From assembly GCF_902497625.1 (NCBI RefSeq), contig NZ_CABVGX010000033.1:1-64000 (forward strand): DNA of 64,000 nucleotides, read 5' to 3'. The translations under genes were made by a program, and so were the position numbers. Origin of the DNA: Pseudomonas fluorescens. Its GTDB lineage: Bacteria; Pseudomonadota; Gammaproteobacteria; Pseudomonadales; Pseudomonadaceae. This document shows positions 27,389-36,369 of the stretch, in pieces. The notes below the pieces were generated by a model. It saw nothing but the letters and a program-made list of their open reading frames with translations. It ran no database searches and had not been told where the DNA came from. Each line of letters starts with the position of its first letter. Position 1 is the first letter of the stretch.

Positions 27389-28096
27389 TCAGGGTGCGCT
27401 GATGTTGATCGACAGCTTGCGTCGCACAATCATCGCCAACAGGTGGCAAAAGTTGCTCGGGTAGTCGATCAGGTAGCGCTTGATCGTGTGCGGCTCGCGG
27501 TACATGCGATAGAACGCGCGCAAGTGCAGGCGATCGATCAGCGCCGGGTAATACTGCTGCGTGGCCATGGCTTCTTGCCGAATGAAACCGCCGCAGGTGA
27601 ACGCTACACCGCTGAAGCCCGCGTGCAGGGCATTCTGGACAAATCGTTCCTGCAACCCGGCGCCCAGACCGACGATCAGGATGTGCGTATCGCTGCGGCA
27701 GATGTCGGTGTGAATCGCTTCGACCGAGTGCGCATCGAAGTAGCCATTGTGATGCCCGGCAATTTGCAACGCGGGATAACGCAGCAGAATCTTTTCGATG
27801 AACAGCTCCAGCTCCGCCTGCCGCGCCCCGACGAAATAAACCCGTTTGCCTTGCGCCTCGGCGCGGCTGAAGACCGGGTCGGCGATGGAGGTGAAGTCAA
27901 AGCTGACCCGGCCTACCTCACGTCCGGTCAGGCGCGACATGAAGGTCGACATCAGCATGCCGTCGCAAAAATAGGCGACAGCGTGAGAGGGGTGTTTGAG
28001 GAAGCTGCCGATGGAGGCAAAGTTGACGAAGGAGAACGCTTTGTTCGCCTCCAGTAACGCTGGCGAATATTGCTCGATCACATTCAACTTGATCAT
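27389..28096 (-). CDS. WecG/TagA/CpsF-family glycosyltransferase
   Basis: A 235-residue enzyme of family GT26. Visible features are the acidic catalytic segment FCDGMLMST, RVYFVGARQAELELF, HHNGYFD, and ILIVGLGAGLQERFVQNAL, the conserved C-terminal block. GT26 members transfer ManNAc-type or glucuronic/other sugars to lipid-linked acceptors. It overlaps the ugd gene by 4 bp (ATGA), so translation is coupled. The substrate is not determinable; a UDP-glucuronate donor is plausible because ugd is adjacent. Confidence 0.88.
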   Translation of the reverse strand: MIKLNVIEQYSPALLEANKAFSFVNFASIGSFLKHPSHAVAYFCDGMLMSTFMSRLTGREVGRVSFDFTSIADPVFSRAEAQGKRVYFVGARQAELELFIEKILLRYPALQIAGHHNGYFDAHSVEAIHTDICRSDTHILIVGLGAGLQERFVQNALHAGFSGVAFTCGGFIRQEAMATQQYYPALIDRLHLRAFYRMYREPHTIKRYLIDYPSNFCHLLAMIVRRKLSINISAP

Positions 28097-29451
28097 TGCA
28101 TGCCTCCATCAACGACATCCGGCCAGGTTTGCCGGCCGACGGAAACATAGGTGAAACCGCGTTTGCCCAGGCGTTGCGGATCGAACAGATTGCGCCCGTC
28201 AAAGATCAGCGGCTGCTTGAGGTGGCGGGCGAGCAGGTCAAAGTCCGGCGCACGGAACGCCTGCCACTCGGTGACGATGATCAGCGCATCGGCATTCTTC
28301 AGCGCGGCTTCCTTGGTGCCCGTGAGCATCAGGTCGTCGCGTTCGCCATACAGGCGCTGGGCTTCTTCCATCGCCTTGGGGTCGAAGGCCTGCACGCGTG
28401 CCCCGGCCCTCCACAGCCCTTCCATCAACACCCGGCTCGGGGCTTCGCGCATGTCGTCGGTGTTGGGCTTGAAGCTCAAACCCCACAGCGCGAACGTCTT
28501 GCCCTGCAGCGCACCACCGAAGTGCTCGAAAATCTTGCTGAACAGCGTGGTCTTCTGTTCGTTGTTGCGCGCTTCGACTGCCTTCAAAACGCGGGCATCG
28601 ATGTCCACCGCTGTCGCCGCGTGGATCAACGCTTTCACGTCCTTGGGGAAGCACGAACCGCCGTAGCCAACGCCGGGATAGATGAACTGGTAGCCAATGC
28701 GCGGATCGGAGCCGATACCGTGGCGGACCATTTCGATATCGGCGCCGAGCTTCTCCGAGAGCGTGGCCATTTCGTTCATGAAACTGATCTTGGTGGCGAG
28801 CATGCAATTGGCCGCGTACTTGGTCAGCTCGGCACTGCGAATATCCATGACGATAATCTTCTCGCGGTTGCGATTGAACGGCTCGTACAGCTCGCGCATG
28901 ACCTCCTCAGCGTGTGCGCTGTCGGTGCCGATGATGATCCGGTCGGGGCGCATGCAGTCGTCGACGGCGCAGCCTTCCTTGAGAAATTCCGGGTTGGAGA
29001 TCACGTCGAAGGTCAGATCGCTGCGTCCCTGTTCGGCCAGTACCTGGGCAATGCGCGCGCGCACCACGTCACCCGTACCGACCGGCACTGTGGATTTGTC
29101 GACGATGACTTGATAGCGGTCCATGTGCAGCGCGATGGTTTGCGCCACGTCGAGCACGTATTGCAAATCTGCCGAGCCGTCCTCGTCGGGCGGTGTGCCG
29201 ACCGCGATCAGTTGCACATCACCGTGGCGCACGGCAGCTGCCAGGTCGGTGCCGAATTGCAGGCGGCCGCTCTGGTAGTTCTCGCGCACCAGGCTTTTCA
29301 AGCCGGGTTCATAGATGGGCAACGTGCCTTCGATCAGCGCCTGGACCTTCGCGGCGTCGACATCCACGCACATCACCGAATGACCGACTTCCGCCAGCGC
29401 GGCGCCCTGTACAAGTCCAACATAACCGATGCCGAATACGCTCACATTCAT
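28093..29451 (-). CDS. ugd: UDP-glucose 6-dehydrogenase
   Basis: A 452-residue enzyme with the NAD-binding start VFGIGYVGLVQGAALAE, VDKSTVPVGTGD, the substrate loop NPEFLKEGCAVDDCM, and the catalytic cysteine in GYGGSCFPKDVKAL. The C-terminal UDP-binding domain has LWGLSFKPNTDDMREAPS. It oxidises UDP-glucose to UDP-glucuronate in two NAD+-dependent steps, giving the acidic sugar of the polysaccharide. The ATG start is well conserved. It lies between the initiating transferase and the GT26 gene. Confidence 0.96.
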   Translation of the reverse strand: MNVSVFGIGYVGLVQGAALAEVGHSVMCVDVDAAKVQALIEGTLPIYEPGLKSLVRENYQSGRLQFGTDLAAAVRHGDVQLIAVGTPPDEDGSADLQYVLDVAQTIALHMDRYQVIVDKSTVPVGTGDVVRARIAQVLAEQGRSDLTFDVISNPEFLKEGCAVDDCMRPDRIIIGTDSAHAEEVMRELYEPFNRNREKIIVMDIRSAELTKYAANCMLATKISFMNEMATLSEKLGADIEMVRHGIGSDPRIGYQFIYPGVGYGGSCFPKDVKALIHAATAVDIDARVLKAVEARNNEQKTTLFSKIFEHFGGALQGKTFALWGLSFKPNTDDMREAPSRVLMEGLWRAGARVQAFDPKAMEEAQRLYGERDDLMLTGTKEAALKNADALIIVTEWQAFRAPDFDLLARHLKQPLIFDGRNLFDPQRLGKRGFTYVSVGRQTWPDVVDGGMQ

Positions 29452-29474
29452 GGTGAAACCTCAGGCCGGGGGCG

Positions 29475-30866
29475 TCAGTAGATGTTTTTGGAAAATAGGG
29501 TGAACGGCGTTTTCACGAGGATTTTGATGTCCAGCCACAGCGACCACTGGTTGATGTAATTGAGGTCCTGGGCGACGCGCTGCTGCATCTTTTCCAGCGT
29601 CTCGGTTTCACCGCGGTGGCCGGTGATCTGCGCGAGGCCGGTGATGCCCGGCTTGAGGCGATGCCGGGCCATATAGGCGCGGACCTTGCCGGTGTAATAG
29701 ATGTTATGGGTGACTGCGTGGGGACGAGGCCCGACCAGGGCCATGGCACCAAACAGCACGTTGAACAACTGCGGGAGTTCATCGATCGAGCTGCGGCGCA
29801 GGAAGCGCCCGAGCGGGGTAACGCGATCGTCGTCGCGGGTGGCCTGACGCACTTCGTCATCCTTGTGCACGCGCATCGAGCGAAATTTCCACACCCGGAT
29901 CACTTCCCCGTCACAGCCATGCCGGTTCTGTTTGTAGAGCACCGGCCCAGGGGAGGTGAGCTTGATCGCCACGGCCACGGCCAGCAGCAGCGGGCTGAGC
30001 AGGGCAATCGCCACCGCCGCCAGGGTACGTTCGAACAGGTCTTTGCAGAACAGGCTGCCCGGGTGCGAGCTGATCAGGCTTTCATTGAGATAGAACGCCG
30101 GCATCCGTTCGATTTCCGAGATCGATTGGTTGAGCAGCACCAGGCTGCTGAAATCGGGGATCCAGACCACGTCGACGTTCATGTCCAGCAAGTCGATGTA
30201 GAGCGCCTCGATGATCGCGGCCTTGTCCATCGGCAGCACCAGATAGACGCGGCGGATTTCCATGCGATCGATGATCTCGCGGATGTCATCGACCGAGCCG
30301 AGCAGCGGCAGAATGCTCGGCGCCGGGCCGGCATGGTCGGCGGTGGCGACAAATCCGAGCACCCGCGCACGGTTCGGCCGCGATAGCTTGCGCGCCAGTT
30401 CATGGGCGGTCGGGCAAGTACCGAGGATCACCGAGCGACGTTCGTTGCAGCGTTTGCTCGAATGCAGGCGGGTCAGGCAATGCAGGGGGATGAAACTGGC
30501 GGCTTGCAGCAGATAGCCGGCGATGGCCCAGACGATGATTACCTGGCGCGAGAAAATCGCGCTGGTCTGGGTGATGAACGCGATGCTGATCAGCACTCCC
30601 AGCAGGATCAGCCATCCGGCCAGCAAACGCGCCAGTCCGACCAGCAAACCATGGCGCTTGTGGTAGACCTGCATGGCGCCATAGATCGGCACCGAACCGA
30701 GCACCGTGAGAATCATCAGCACGCGGTAGGGACTGGTCAGATCGCCAACGCGCCAGTAGACGAGCACCATCAACAGCACGTTGACCAGGGTCAGCGCGCA
30801 CAGCCATTGGCCCCAGAACGTCAGGCCTTTGCGATGGGCAACTTGAGCGGTGTATTGCGGAGTCAT
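29475..30866 (-). CDS. undecaprenyl-phosphate glucose phosphotransferase (WcaJ-like)
   Basis: A 463-residue polyprenyl-phosphate sugar phosphotransferase. Four N-terminal helices (about 15-130) are followed by a cytosolic CoA-binding-like domain (SVILGTCPTAHELARKLS...), a fifth hydrophobic helix (ALLSPLLLAVAVAIKL), and the catalytic C-terminus with NRHGCDGEVIRVWKFRSM, RRSSIDELPQLFNVLFG, VGPRPHAV and RHRLKPGITGLAQITGHRGET. It starts each repeat unit by placing glucose-1-P on undecaprenyl phosphate. The ATG at 30866 has AGAGG eight bases before it. Confidence 0.93.
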   Translation of the reverse strand: MTPQYTAQVAHRKGLTFWGQWLCALTLVNVLLMVLVYWRVGDLTSPYRVLMILTVLGSVPIYGAMQVYHKRHGLLVGLARLLAGWLILLGVLISIAFITQTSAIFSRQVIIVWAIAGYLLQAASFIPLHCLTRLHSSKRCNERRSVILGTCPTAHELARKLSRPNRARVLGFVATADHAGPAPSILPLLGSVDDIREIIDRMEIRRVYLVLPMDKAAIIEALYIDLLDMNVDVVWIPDFSSLVLLNQSISEIERMPAFYLNESLISSHPGSLFCKDLFERTLAAVAIALLSPLLLAVAVAIKLTSPGPVLYKQNRHGCDGEVIRVWKFRSMRVHKDDEVRQATRDDDRVTPLGRFLRRSSIDELPQLFNVLFGAMALVGPRPHAVTHNIYYTGKVRAYMARHRLKPGITGLAQITGHRGETETLEKMQQRVAQDLNYINQWSLWLDIKILVKTPFTLFSKNIY

Positions 30867-31077
30867 CGGCTCAACCTCTGGACATGGGGCGTGCACCGGC
30901 GCCGAACCCTGGATCGGAGCGGCGCGTGGTGTGCACGCGGGTATGTGACTCGATTGAGAGAACAGCAGGGTTCAGGCGCGGTACGCACAGGCAGTGCGTG
31001 CAAGCAGAGCCACTGTGCAAGCGAGTTCGCTTGCGATGGCTGTCTAGGGTTCTACATCTGTGCTGACGGGGGCGACC

Positions 31078-31105
31078 TCAGCGCGAGCAAACTCGCTCCC
31101 ACAAA
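31078..31105. repeat. REP of the GGGAGCGAG type
   Basis: GCGCGAGCAAACTCGCTCCCAC is a short palindrome of the common P. fluorescens REP class. It sits in the 247-bp gap between the BY-kinase and initiating transferase genes, inside the EPS operon, and could form a stable mRNA hairpin. Confidence 0.75.
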
Positions 31106-31113
31106 GAGCGCTA

Positions 31114-33426
31114 TTACCTGGAGGCGTAGTCGTAATCGTAGAAAGTGTCCGAATGGCTATAGCCGTACTTGCGCGCCTTGCGCAGGTCGACCTGATTGAG
31201 CACGATCCCGAACACTGGAGCGTGGCTCTGCTGCAACGTGGCGAGTCCTTTCTGTACTTGGCTGACCGGGGTGCTTTCGGCCTTGACCACGTAGATCACC
31301 GCATCCGAATGCTTGGCCAGCAGCAGTGCGTCGCTGACCATTTCGGCCGGCGGCGAGTCGATAATGATATGGCGGTAGCGGCTTTTCAGCGCGTCGAGCA
31401 TGCGCGCCACACGTGGCGAGCTGAGCAGGTCCTGCGGCGGCGGCTGACGTGAGCCATGCCGGTGTTCACCTGGCCCTGGCAAACGTGGCGAGCTGAACAT
31501 GTCAAGTGAGGAGGGCGAGACATTGCCCGCCGGCAACATATCCAGGTTACCCACCGTGCGGATGCAGTCTTCCAGGCGTGCGGTGCCGGCAATCACGTTG
31601 GCCAGCCCAGGGGCATCGGCGGGGAAATCGAAGTTCGACGACAAGGTCGGCTGGCGCAGGTCGGCGTCGATCAACAGCACCCGCTCCAGGGGCGTCAGCG
31701 AGCAGGCGAGGTTGTTGGCGATGGTGCTTTTGCCTTCGCCAGAGACGGTCGAGGTGACCAGTACCACCTGCGCCGGCCGCTCATTGCTCTGCAGCATCAG
31801 CCAGGTGCGCAGGTTGCGGATGGTCTCGGAAAAACGCGGGTGATCGTTGTCGTCAAACAGGCGTGCCAGTTGCCGGCGGCTTTTCTTCATGACCAACGGC
31901 ACAACGCTGAGCAGCGGAGTATTGAGCGTGCTTTCGATGCTGTCGTCAGTCTTGAAGGTGTTGCTCAAGGTATCGAACAGGAACGCCATGATCACCCCGA
32001 TCAACGCGGCAACCACCGCGACGATCGCCACGATCAGCGCTTTGCGCGGCTTGCTCGCTTCCAGCGGGGCAATGGCCGGGTCGACGATGCGCACCTTGGT
32101 GGAATCCATATCCGAAGTGGCGGCGGTTTCCTTCAAGCGAGTGATGAAGGTTTCGTACAAGGCACGGCTGCTGTCGACTTCACGCTGGAATTCACGCAGC
32201 TGAAACTCTTTGCGCGAGATGTCCTGAATCTGCGCCTTGTTGGTATTGAACGAACCTTGCAAGGCCTGTTCGCTGGCCACCGCCAGCTGATACTGGCGCT
32301 CGATACCGGCGATCACTTGCTGCACTTGCAGGCGCAAACTGGTGGTGGCGGCGCGCAATTCCGACTGCGCCGACGCCAATGCCGGGTGTTTCGGCCCGTA
32401 ACGACCCGATAGCTCCTCGACCTTGGCCTGCGCCTTGGCCAGTTCGCCCTGAAACTGCTGCACCAGTGGATTGGTCAGCACCGCCGGCACACTCGACAAC
32501 CGGCTGAGATCGCCATTGCTCAGGGACTTGGCCTGACGATATTGACTCTCGGCTTCAGCCCGATTGCGCCGCGCATCGATCATGCGATTGCCGGTCATCT
32601 CCAACTCGTTGGCACTGATCGTGGCCACGCCGCCGACATCGACCAGGCCTTGCTCTTCGCGGTAGCCCTGCAGTTTGTTCTCGGCGCGACGCAGATTGTC
32701 GCGCAGTTCGACCAGGCGGGTATTCATCCAGCTGGTGGTGGTTTGCGAGGACTTCACACTGGTGTCGAGCTGGCTGTCGATAAAGCCCTGAGCCAGCGCG
32801 TTGGCTACGTCGGCGGCCAGTTTCGGGTCAGGCAGTTCCACTTCGATTTCCAGTAGCTGACTCTTGCCGACAAATTTGATGCTGGTGTGCAGCATCAGGT
32901 TCTGCGTGACCTGATTGAAGATGTCCTGTTCCGTCGGCGTGGCTTGCACTGGAGTCAGAAAGGCCAGCCCCGGCAGCCATTGGCCGCTGTTCAGTTCGGC
33001 CAGCCATTTGCGCGGGGTGAACCAGGGCTTGGGTTGTTGCCTTGGATCGGTGATCGGGTTGGTTGTGAGGTTGAGCTTTCTCACCGCCCGTTCAGCCAGT
33101 TCCCGCGATTGCAGCAGCGCTTGCTGGGTCTGCAGGTAATCGGAGGAATTGCTCGACGAGTCCTTGACCTGCTGAAACGACATCAGCGGCGGGTTTTTTT
33201 CGTTGATCAACAGGGTCGCGCTGCCCACGTACTGAGGAGTGATCATCGACACCGCCGCAATCGCCAGTGCCACGCTGAGCAGCACCAGCCAGCCGATGTT
33301 CCACTTGGCGCGCCAGATCACCCGCCACAGCTTCATCAGGTCTATGGTGTCCTTCTCTTCGCTGTGCGGCTGATACAGATGCGCTTGAAGAGGGCGTTCT
33401 ATGTAGGTGCTAGGGCTGTTGTCCAT
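31114..33426 (-). CDS. polysaccharide co-polymerase / BY-kinase (Wzc/GumC-like)
   Basis: A 770-residue inner-membrane protein. The N-terminal Wzz domain (DTIDLMKLWRVIWRAKWNIGWL, TM1 about 45-65) is followed by long coiled-coil segments, a second membrane helix near 455-475 (ALIVAIVAVVAALIGVIMAFLF), and a cytosolic BY-kinase domain with Walker A SGEGKST (563-568) and A' LLIDADLRQP. The tail YGYSHSDTFYDYDYASR is the tyrosine cluster that is autophosphorylated. It controls chain length and links polymerase to exporter. No Wzb-type phosphatase gene is seen nearby. A 24-residue insertion lies at about residues 645-670 (see findings). Confidence 0.93.
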   Translation of the reverse strand: MDNSPSTYIERPLQAHLYQPHSEEKDTIDLMKLWRVIWRAKWNIGWLVLLSVALAIAAVSMITPQYVGSATLLINEKNPPLMSFQQVKDSSSNSSDYLQTQQALLQSRELAERAVRKLNLTTNPITDPRQQPKPWFTPRKWLAELNSGQWLPGLAFLTPVQATPTEQDIFNQVTQNLMLHTSIKFVGKSQLLEIEVELPDPKLAADVANALAQGFIDSQLDTSVKSSQTTTSWMNTRLVELRDNLRRAENKLQGYREEQGLVDVGGVATISANELEMTGNRMIDARRNRAEAESQYRQAKSLSNGDLSRLSSVPAVLTNPLVQQFQGELAKAQAKVEELSGRYGPKHPALASAQSELRAATTSLRLQVQQVIAGIERQYQLAVASEQALQGSFNTNKAQIQDISRKEFQLREFQREVDSSRALYETFITRLKETAATSDMDSTKVRIVDPAIAPLEASKPRKALIVAIVAVVAALIGVIMAFLFDTLSNTFKTDDSIESTLNTPLLSVVPLVMKKSRRQLARLFDDNDHPRFSETIRNLRTWLMLQSNERPAQVVLVTSTVSGEGKSTIANNLACSLTPLERVLLIDADLRQPTLSSNFDFPADAPGLANVIAGTARLEDCIRTVGNLDMLPAGNVSPSSLDMFSSPRLPGPGEHRHGSRQPPPQDLLSSPRVARMLDALKSRYRHIIIDSPPAEMVSDALLLAKHSDAVIYVVKAESTPVSQVQKGLATLQQSHAPVFGIVLNQVDLRKARKYGYSHSDTFYDYDYASR

Positions 33427-33428
33427 GA

Positions 33429-33962
33429 TTAGAAAAACCCTTGTGCAATGGAAATGGTGTCGCCGGGAGCAATGACAGTGTTGCGGGTCACCGCATCGGT
33501 AAGGGTTGGACCGCCGTCACCGCGCACGATGGTGACGCGCTTGATCGAGGCCCGCTCCGTCAGCCCGCCGCCCAGGGCGATGGCTTTTTCCAGCGTCAGC
33601 CCGGGCACGAACGGATAGCTGCCGGGTTTCTGCACCTCGCCGTTGATGTAGAACGAGCGGTATTCGACCTGACTGAGGCTGACCTTGGGGTCGACCAGAT
33701 AGCCCTGCTTGAGGCCGTCGACGATGATTTTTTCCACCTGGCCCGGGGTCAGTCCCAAGGCGTTGATTTCCCCCAGGAACGGGTAGGAAAAGGTGCCGGC
33801 ATCGCTGAGCCGGATCTTTTTCATACTCAGATCCGGCTCGCCGAACACGATAATCCGCAAGACGTCACCGGCCGCCAGTTTGTATTGAGTGCCGGGTTCC
33901 GCTGCGTGAGCGCCAGGCAGCAGCCAGAGCGCGAGCAGAAGCACGAAAATGCGCGAGTTCAT
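33429..33962 (-). CDS. short OPX polysaccharide export protein (Wza/GumB-like)
   Basis: A 177-residue exported protein with a signal peptide cut after PGAHA. The Poly_export domain (YKLAAGDVLRIIVFGEPDLS...GEINALGLTPGQVEK) is followed by one SLBB domain (FYINGEVQKPGSYPFVPGLTLEKAIALGGGLTERA). It lacks a lipobox cysteine and the C-terminal alpha-helix that forms the outer-membrane pore in full-length Wza, being less than half Wza's length. It therefore belongs to the short OPX class, thought to need a separate beta-barrel in the outer membrane; the adjacent gene (33976-35136) is the obvious partner. It ends just before the kinase gene start. Confidence 0.9.
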   Translation of the reverse strand: MNSRIFVLLLALWLLPGAHAAEPGTQYKLAAGDVLRIIVFGEPDLSMKKIRLSDAGTFSYPFLGEINALGLTPGQVEKIIVDGLKQGYLVDPKVSLSQVEYRSFYINGEVQKPGSYPFVPGLTLEKAIALGGGLTERASIKRVTIVRGDGGPTLTDAVTRNTVIAPGDTISIAQGFF

Positions 33963-33975
33963 GGGGGGAGAACCT

Positions 33976-35136
33976 CTAGAGGCTTACGTTGAAACTGATC
34001 TGGAAGACATTGCGTTTGAAGCTTTCATTGTCGGCATCGGAATCGTTGTCGCGGTGCCGATAGCCCAGCTCAATGTCCAGCCAGCGCCGCATCTCGTACA
34101 CCACCGCCAGGTTGTAATCCTGCAGATTGTCGGTGCGGTCCTGACCTTCGTATTCGTAGCGACCCATACCGGCTTCAGCCACGGTGGTAATTCGATCGGT
34201 CCAGCCGTGGCGCCAGCCGACCTGGGTGAACGTCGCTTTGACGGCATCGGAGCCATCGTCACCTTCGGCCATGGCCTGCCTGGCCAGGAAGGTAAACTTG
34301 GAATAGGTCCGCGGTTTCCAGTCCAGATTGACCTGCCAGGTCGGGTTACTGAGATCGCCGGACTCGTTTTCATCGAATTCCTTGCGCTCATAGCCAATGC
34401 GCACCTTGCCGGTGGTACGGGCAGTCACATCCCACTCGGCACCTGCCAGCACGGCATTGGATTTACTGCTGCGCGGGCTGTTCGGTTCGACGTAGTCGAA
34501 AATCTTGTGGTCGTACTCGAGCAAACTGCGCGTGTTGCTGCCGAGGCGGTGATACCAGGTGGTGGACAGCGCGGTGGTATCGCGTTCCTTGTCATCGTTG
34601 ATGCCGTCGGCGTTGTCATAGCGAAGCCGATCGTAGCTGGCGCCCAGATCAATCTGATTCAGAGCGCTCTTGGCCCCGTAGGTATAAATGCCGCCAACGC
34701 GCTGGCTGCTGATCTCGTCGTTGATGCCGTCGACCGCGGTGGACGTAGTGCGTTCGTACTTGCGCGCCTCAGCTTCGAGTTTCAGGCGATGACGGTCGGT
34801 GAACTCCATCACGCTGTCTGCGCGCAACCGTTGCGCGGTGTTCGAGGCATCGGAGTCCTCGTGATAGATGTATCGAGTCGGCTGCCAGATCAGGCGCGTG
34901 CCGCTGTTGCGGTCTTCGGCCTTGAGTTCAAATGTGGGGGCAATTCTAGTCACCATCGTTGACTCGGCGTCGTGCTCCAGCTCGCGGAAGTTGTCGTCGT
35001 AACTCTCGGAAAATAACAAAGTGGGGGTGAAGTCGAATCCGTAAACATCGATCGGTTGCGGTTCCAGGCTCCAGGCAATGCCAGGATAAAAAGAGACCAT
35101 GACCAGCATGAGAGGGCAGTTGGACTTCAAACCCAT
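33976..35136 (-). CDS. outer-membrane beta-barrel protein of the EPS locus
   Basis: A 386-residue protein with a signal peptide (ending GIAWS) and alternating hydrophobic/polar strands throughout (TPTLLFSESYDDNF, RYIYHEDSD, KLEAEARKYER, RSLLEYDHKIFDY, KVRIGYERKEFDE, YSKFTFLARQAM and others). The final strand is VFQISFNVSL, a C-terminal aromatic-type beta signal region. This matches the BBP2/DUF560-like outer-membrane proteins found in EPS clusters. With a short OPX protein encoded next to it, it probably forms the outer-membrane exit pore. It follows the rfaH-like gene with a 42-bp gap. Confidence 0.8.
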   Translation of the reverse strand: MGLKSNCPLMLVMVSFYPGIAWSLEPQPIDVYGFDFTPTLLFSESYDDNFRELEHDAESTMVTRIAPTFELKAEDRNSGTRLIWQPTRYIYHEDSDASNTAQRLRADSVMEFTDRHRLKLEAEARKYERTTSTAVDGINDEISSQRVGGIYTYGAKSALNQIDLGASYDRLRYDNADGINDDKERDTTALSTTWYHRLGSNTRSLLEYDHKIFDYVEPNSPRSSKSNAVLAGAEWDVTARTTGKVRIGYERKEFDENESGDLSNPTWQVNLDWKPRTYSKFTFLARQAMAEGDDGSDAVKATFTQVGWRHGWTDRITTVAEAGMGRYEYEGQDRTDNLQDYNLAVVYEMRRWLDIELGYRHRDNDSDADNESFKRNVFQISFNVSL

Positions 35137-35178
35137 ATGTTTGCTCCTGATGAGAACAGCTTGGCTTTCATTTATTAG

Positions 35179-35712
35179 TCATTTGTTTATAGCTGCCATT
35201 GGCTGTCGTTCAAGGTGACTCAAGGGCACACATACCTGCTGTTCTCTGTTTAGAAACTGCAATAAAAGCATGACGCGCTCGGCACCGAGCATGGACATGA
35301 AAACGCCTTCCAGTGGCGACAGCGGGCCGCGGATGATTTGCAGCGTGTCACCGGGTTCAAGGGTGGGCTCGGAATGCGGTTCCAGGGAATTGATGCAGCG
35401 TGTGCGCAAATGCTCGATGACGTGATCGGGCACTGTGGCAGGACCGTGATTGAATTCGACGATGCGGCTGATGCCCCGCGTGGAACGGATAGGGCCCCAG
35501 TTATCTTCGCGGCTCAACCGAATGAACAAGTAGCCCGGAAACAGCAGCTCGAGCGTTCGCAAGCGCTTGCCCCGCTGCAAGCGTTCACCAACCAGTTGAG
35601 GGCAAAAGGTTGTGTAGTTCTGTTGCAGAAGGTTGATTTGAGCTCGCTCATCTTGCCGTGGCTTGCATTGCAACAGATACCATTTGGAAGGGTGGGCGAT
35701 TACTTCTTGCAT
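35179..35712 (-). CDS. rfaH: RfaH-type transcription antitermination protein
   Basis: A 177-residue NusG paralogue. The NGN domain begins WYLLQCKPRQDERAQINLLQQNYTTFCPQ, with LFPGYLFIRLS. The C-terminal KOW region has LEPGDTLQIIRGPLSPLEGVFMSMLGAERVMLLLQFL. RfaH proteins load on RNA polymerase paused at an ops site and let it read through long operons and couple to ribosomes. Here it is the first gene of the 18-kb EPS operon, behind a leader with an ops-like element, which implies self- and operon-specific control. GGAG is seven bases upstream of the ATG. Confidence 0.92.
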   Translation of the reverse strand: MQEVIAHPSKWYLLQCKPRQDERAQINLLQQNYTTFCPQLVGERLQRGKRLRTLELLFPGYLFIRLSREDNWGPIRSTRGISRIVEFNHGPATVPDHVIEHLRTRCINSLEPHSEPTLEPGDTLQIIRGPLSPLEGVFMSMLGAERVMLLLQFLNREQQVCVPLSHLERQPMAAINK

Positions 35713-36011
35713 GGGGGAGCTCCATACATAGCGTAGATAGTTCAGCAGGCGACAGGAACACCGATGCCATCGCGCTTGCCATCATGCAGCTAGTAGGCAG
35801 TGGCCCATGGAGGCCGGGGAATCGTCAGTAAACAAGCGTCAATTGTTATTGTGGGGGAGTTGGTGTATCAGTAATGAAACAGTTGTGAGCAGTAGTTAAA
35901 ATAGTTCGGTCAATTTCGGCCAGGCGATTAATCACAACTGCTCAAATCGCCTTTGGTTCTAACTAAATTCACATCGGCAATGAAAGGGTCATCGACTTTT
36001 GTCAGGGCAAA

Positions 36012-36019
36012 GCTACCGC
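36012..36019 (-). promoter_or_regulatory. candidate ops (RfaH recruitment) element
   Basis: On the minus strand the sequence reads TGCGGTAGCTTT. This matches 10 of 11 positions of the enterobacterial ops consensus GGCGGTAGCnT, including the GC-GGTA-GC mini-hairpin. It lies about 100 nt downstream of the predicted start of transcription and 300 nt before the RfaH-type gene. Confidence 0.6.
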
Positions 36020-36126
36020 ACGGTCGATACTTGCGACCCTAAGTAAATATCTTTGCGCTGGTTTCGCTCTGCCCAGAGAGACCTAAGTTGCAGTACGCAA
36101 TTAGGATGGATCTCCGAGCCGATATA

Positions 36127-36155
36127 GTTATCGTCCAGTCTTCATGAACTGTCAA
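36127..36155 (-). promoter_or_regulatory. sigma70-like promoter of the EPS operon
   Basis: On the minus strand a perfect -35 TTGACA (36155-36150) is separated by 17 bases from GATAAC (36132-36127), a 4/6 match to the -10 consensus. Transcription would begin near 36120. This gives a leader of about 400 nt to the rfaH-like gene, containing the ops-like site. Confidence 0.6.
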
Positions 36156-36369
36156 ACGCTACAAGTCAAAAAGAATGCCTTTTATCGAAAAGCAAAAATG
36201 ATGGCTCGTAAGCTATTGATGAGTAATGGGATTTATTTTCTGTCGGAGGAATTAAACTTTTTGCTAGTTTTACAGTCTTAGCCGCTACTAACAGCAAATG
36301 AAGTCATTGTGATGTCATTTTAGTTGAGAAATGGAGTTACGGATAACATCGGTATCAACTAGGAAGGAT

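Noticed and set aside
28096..29481. 461-residue plus-strand frame opposite ugd
   Set aside because: It is antisense to a clear UDP-glucose dehydrogenase with all catalytic motifs, and its composition is typical of a shadow frame.
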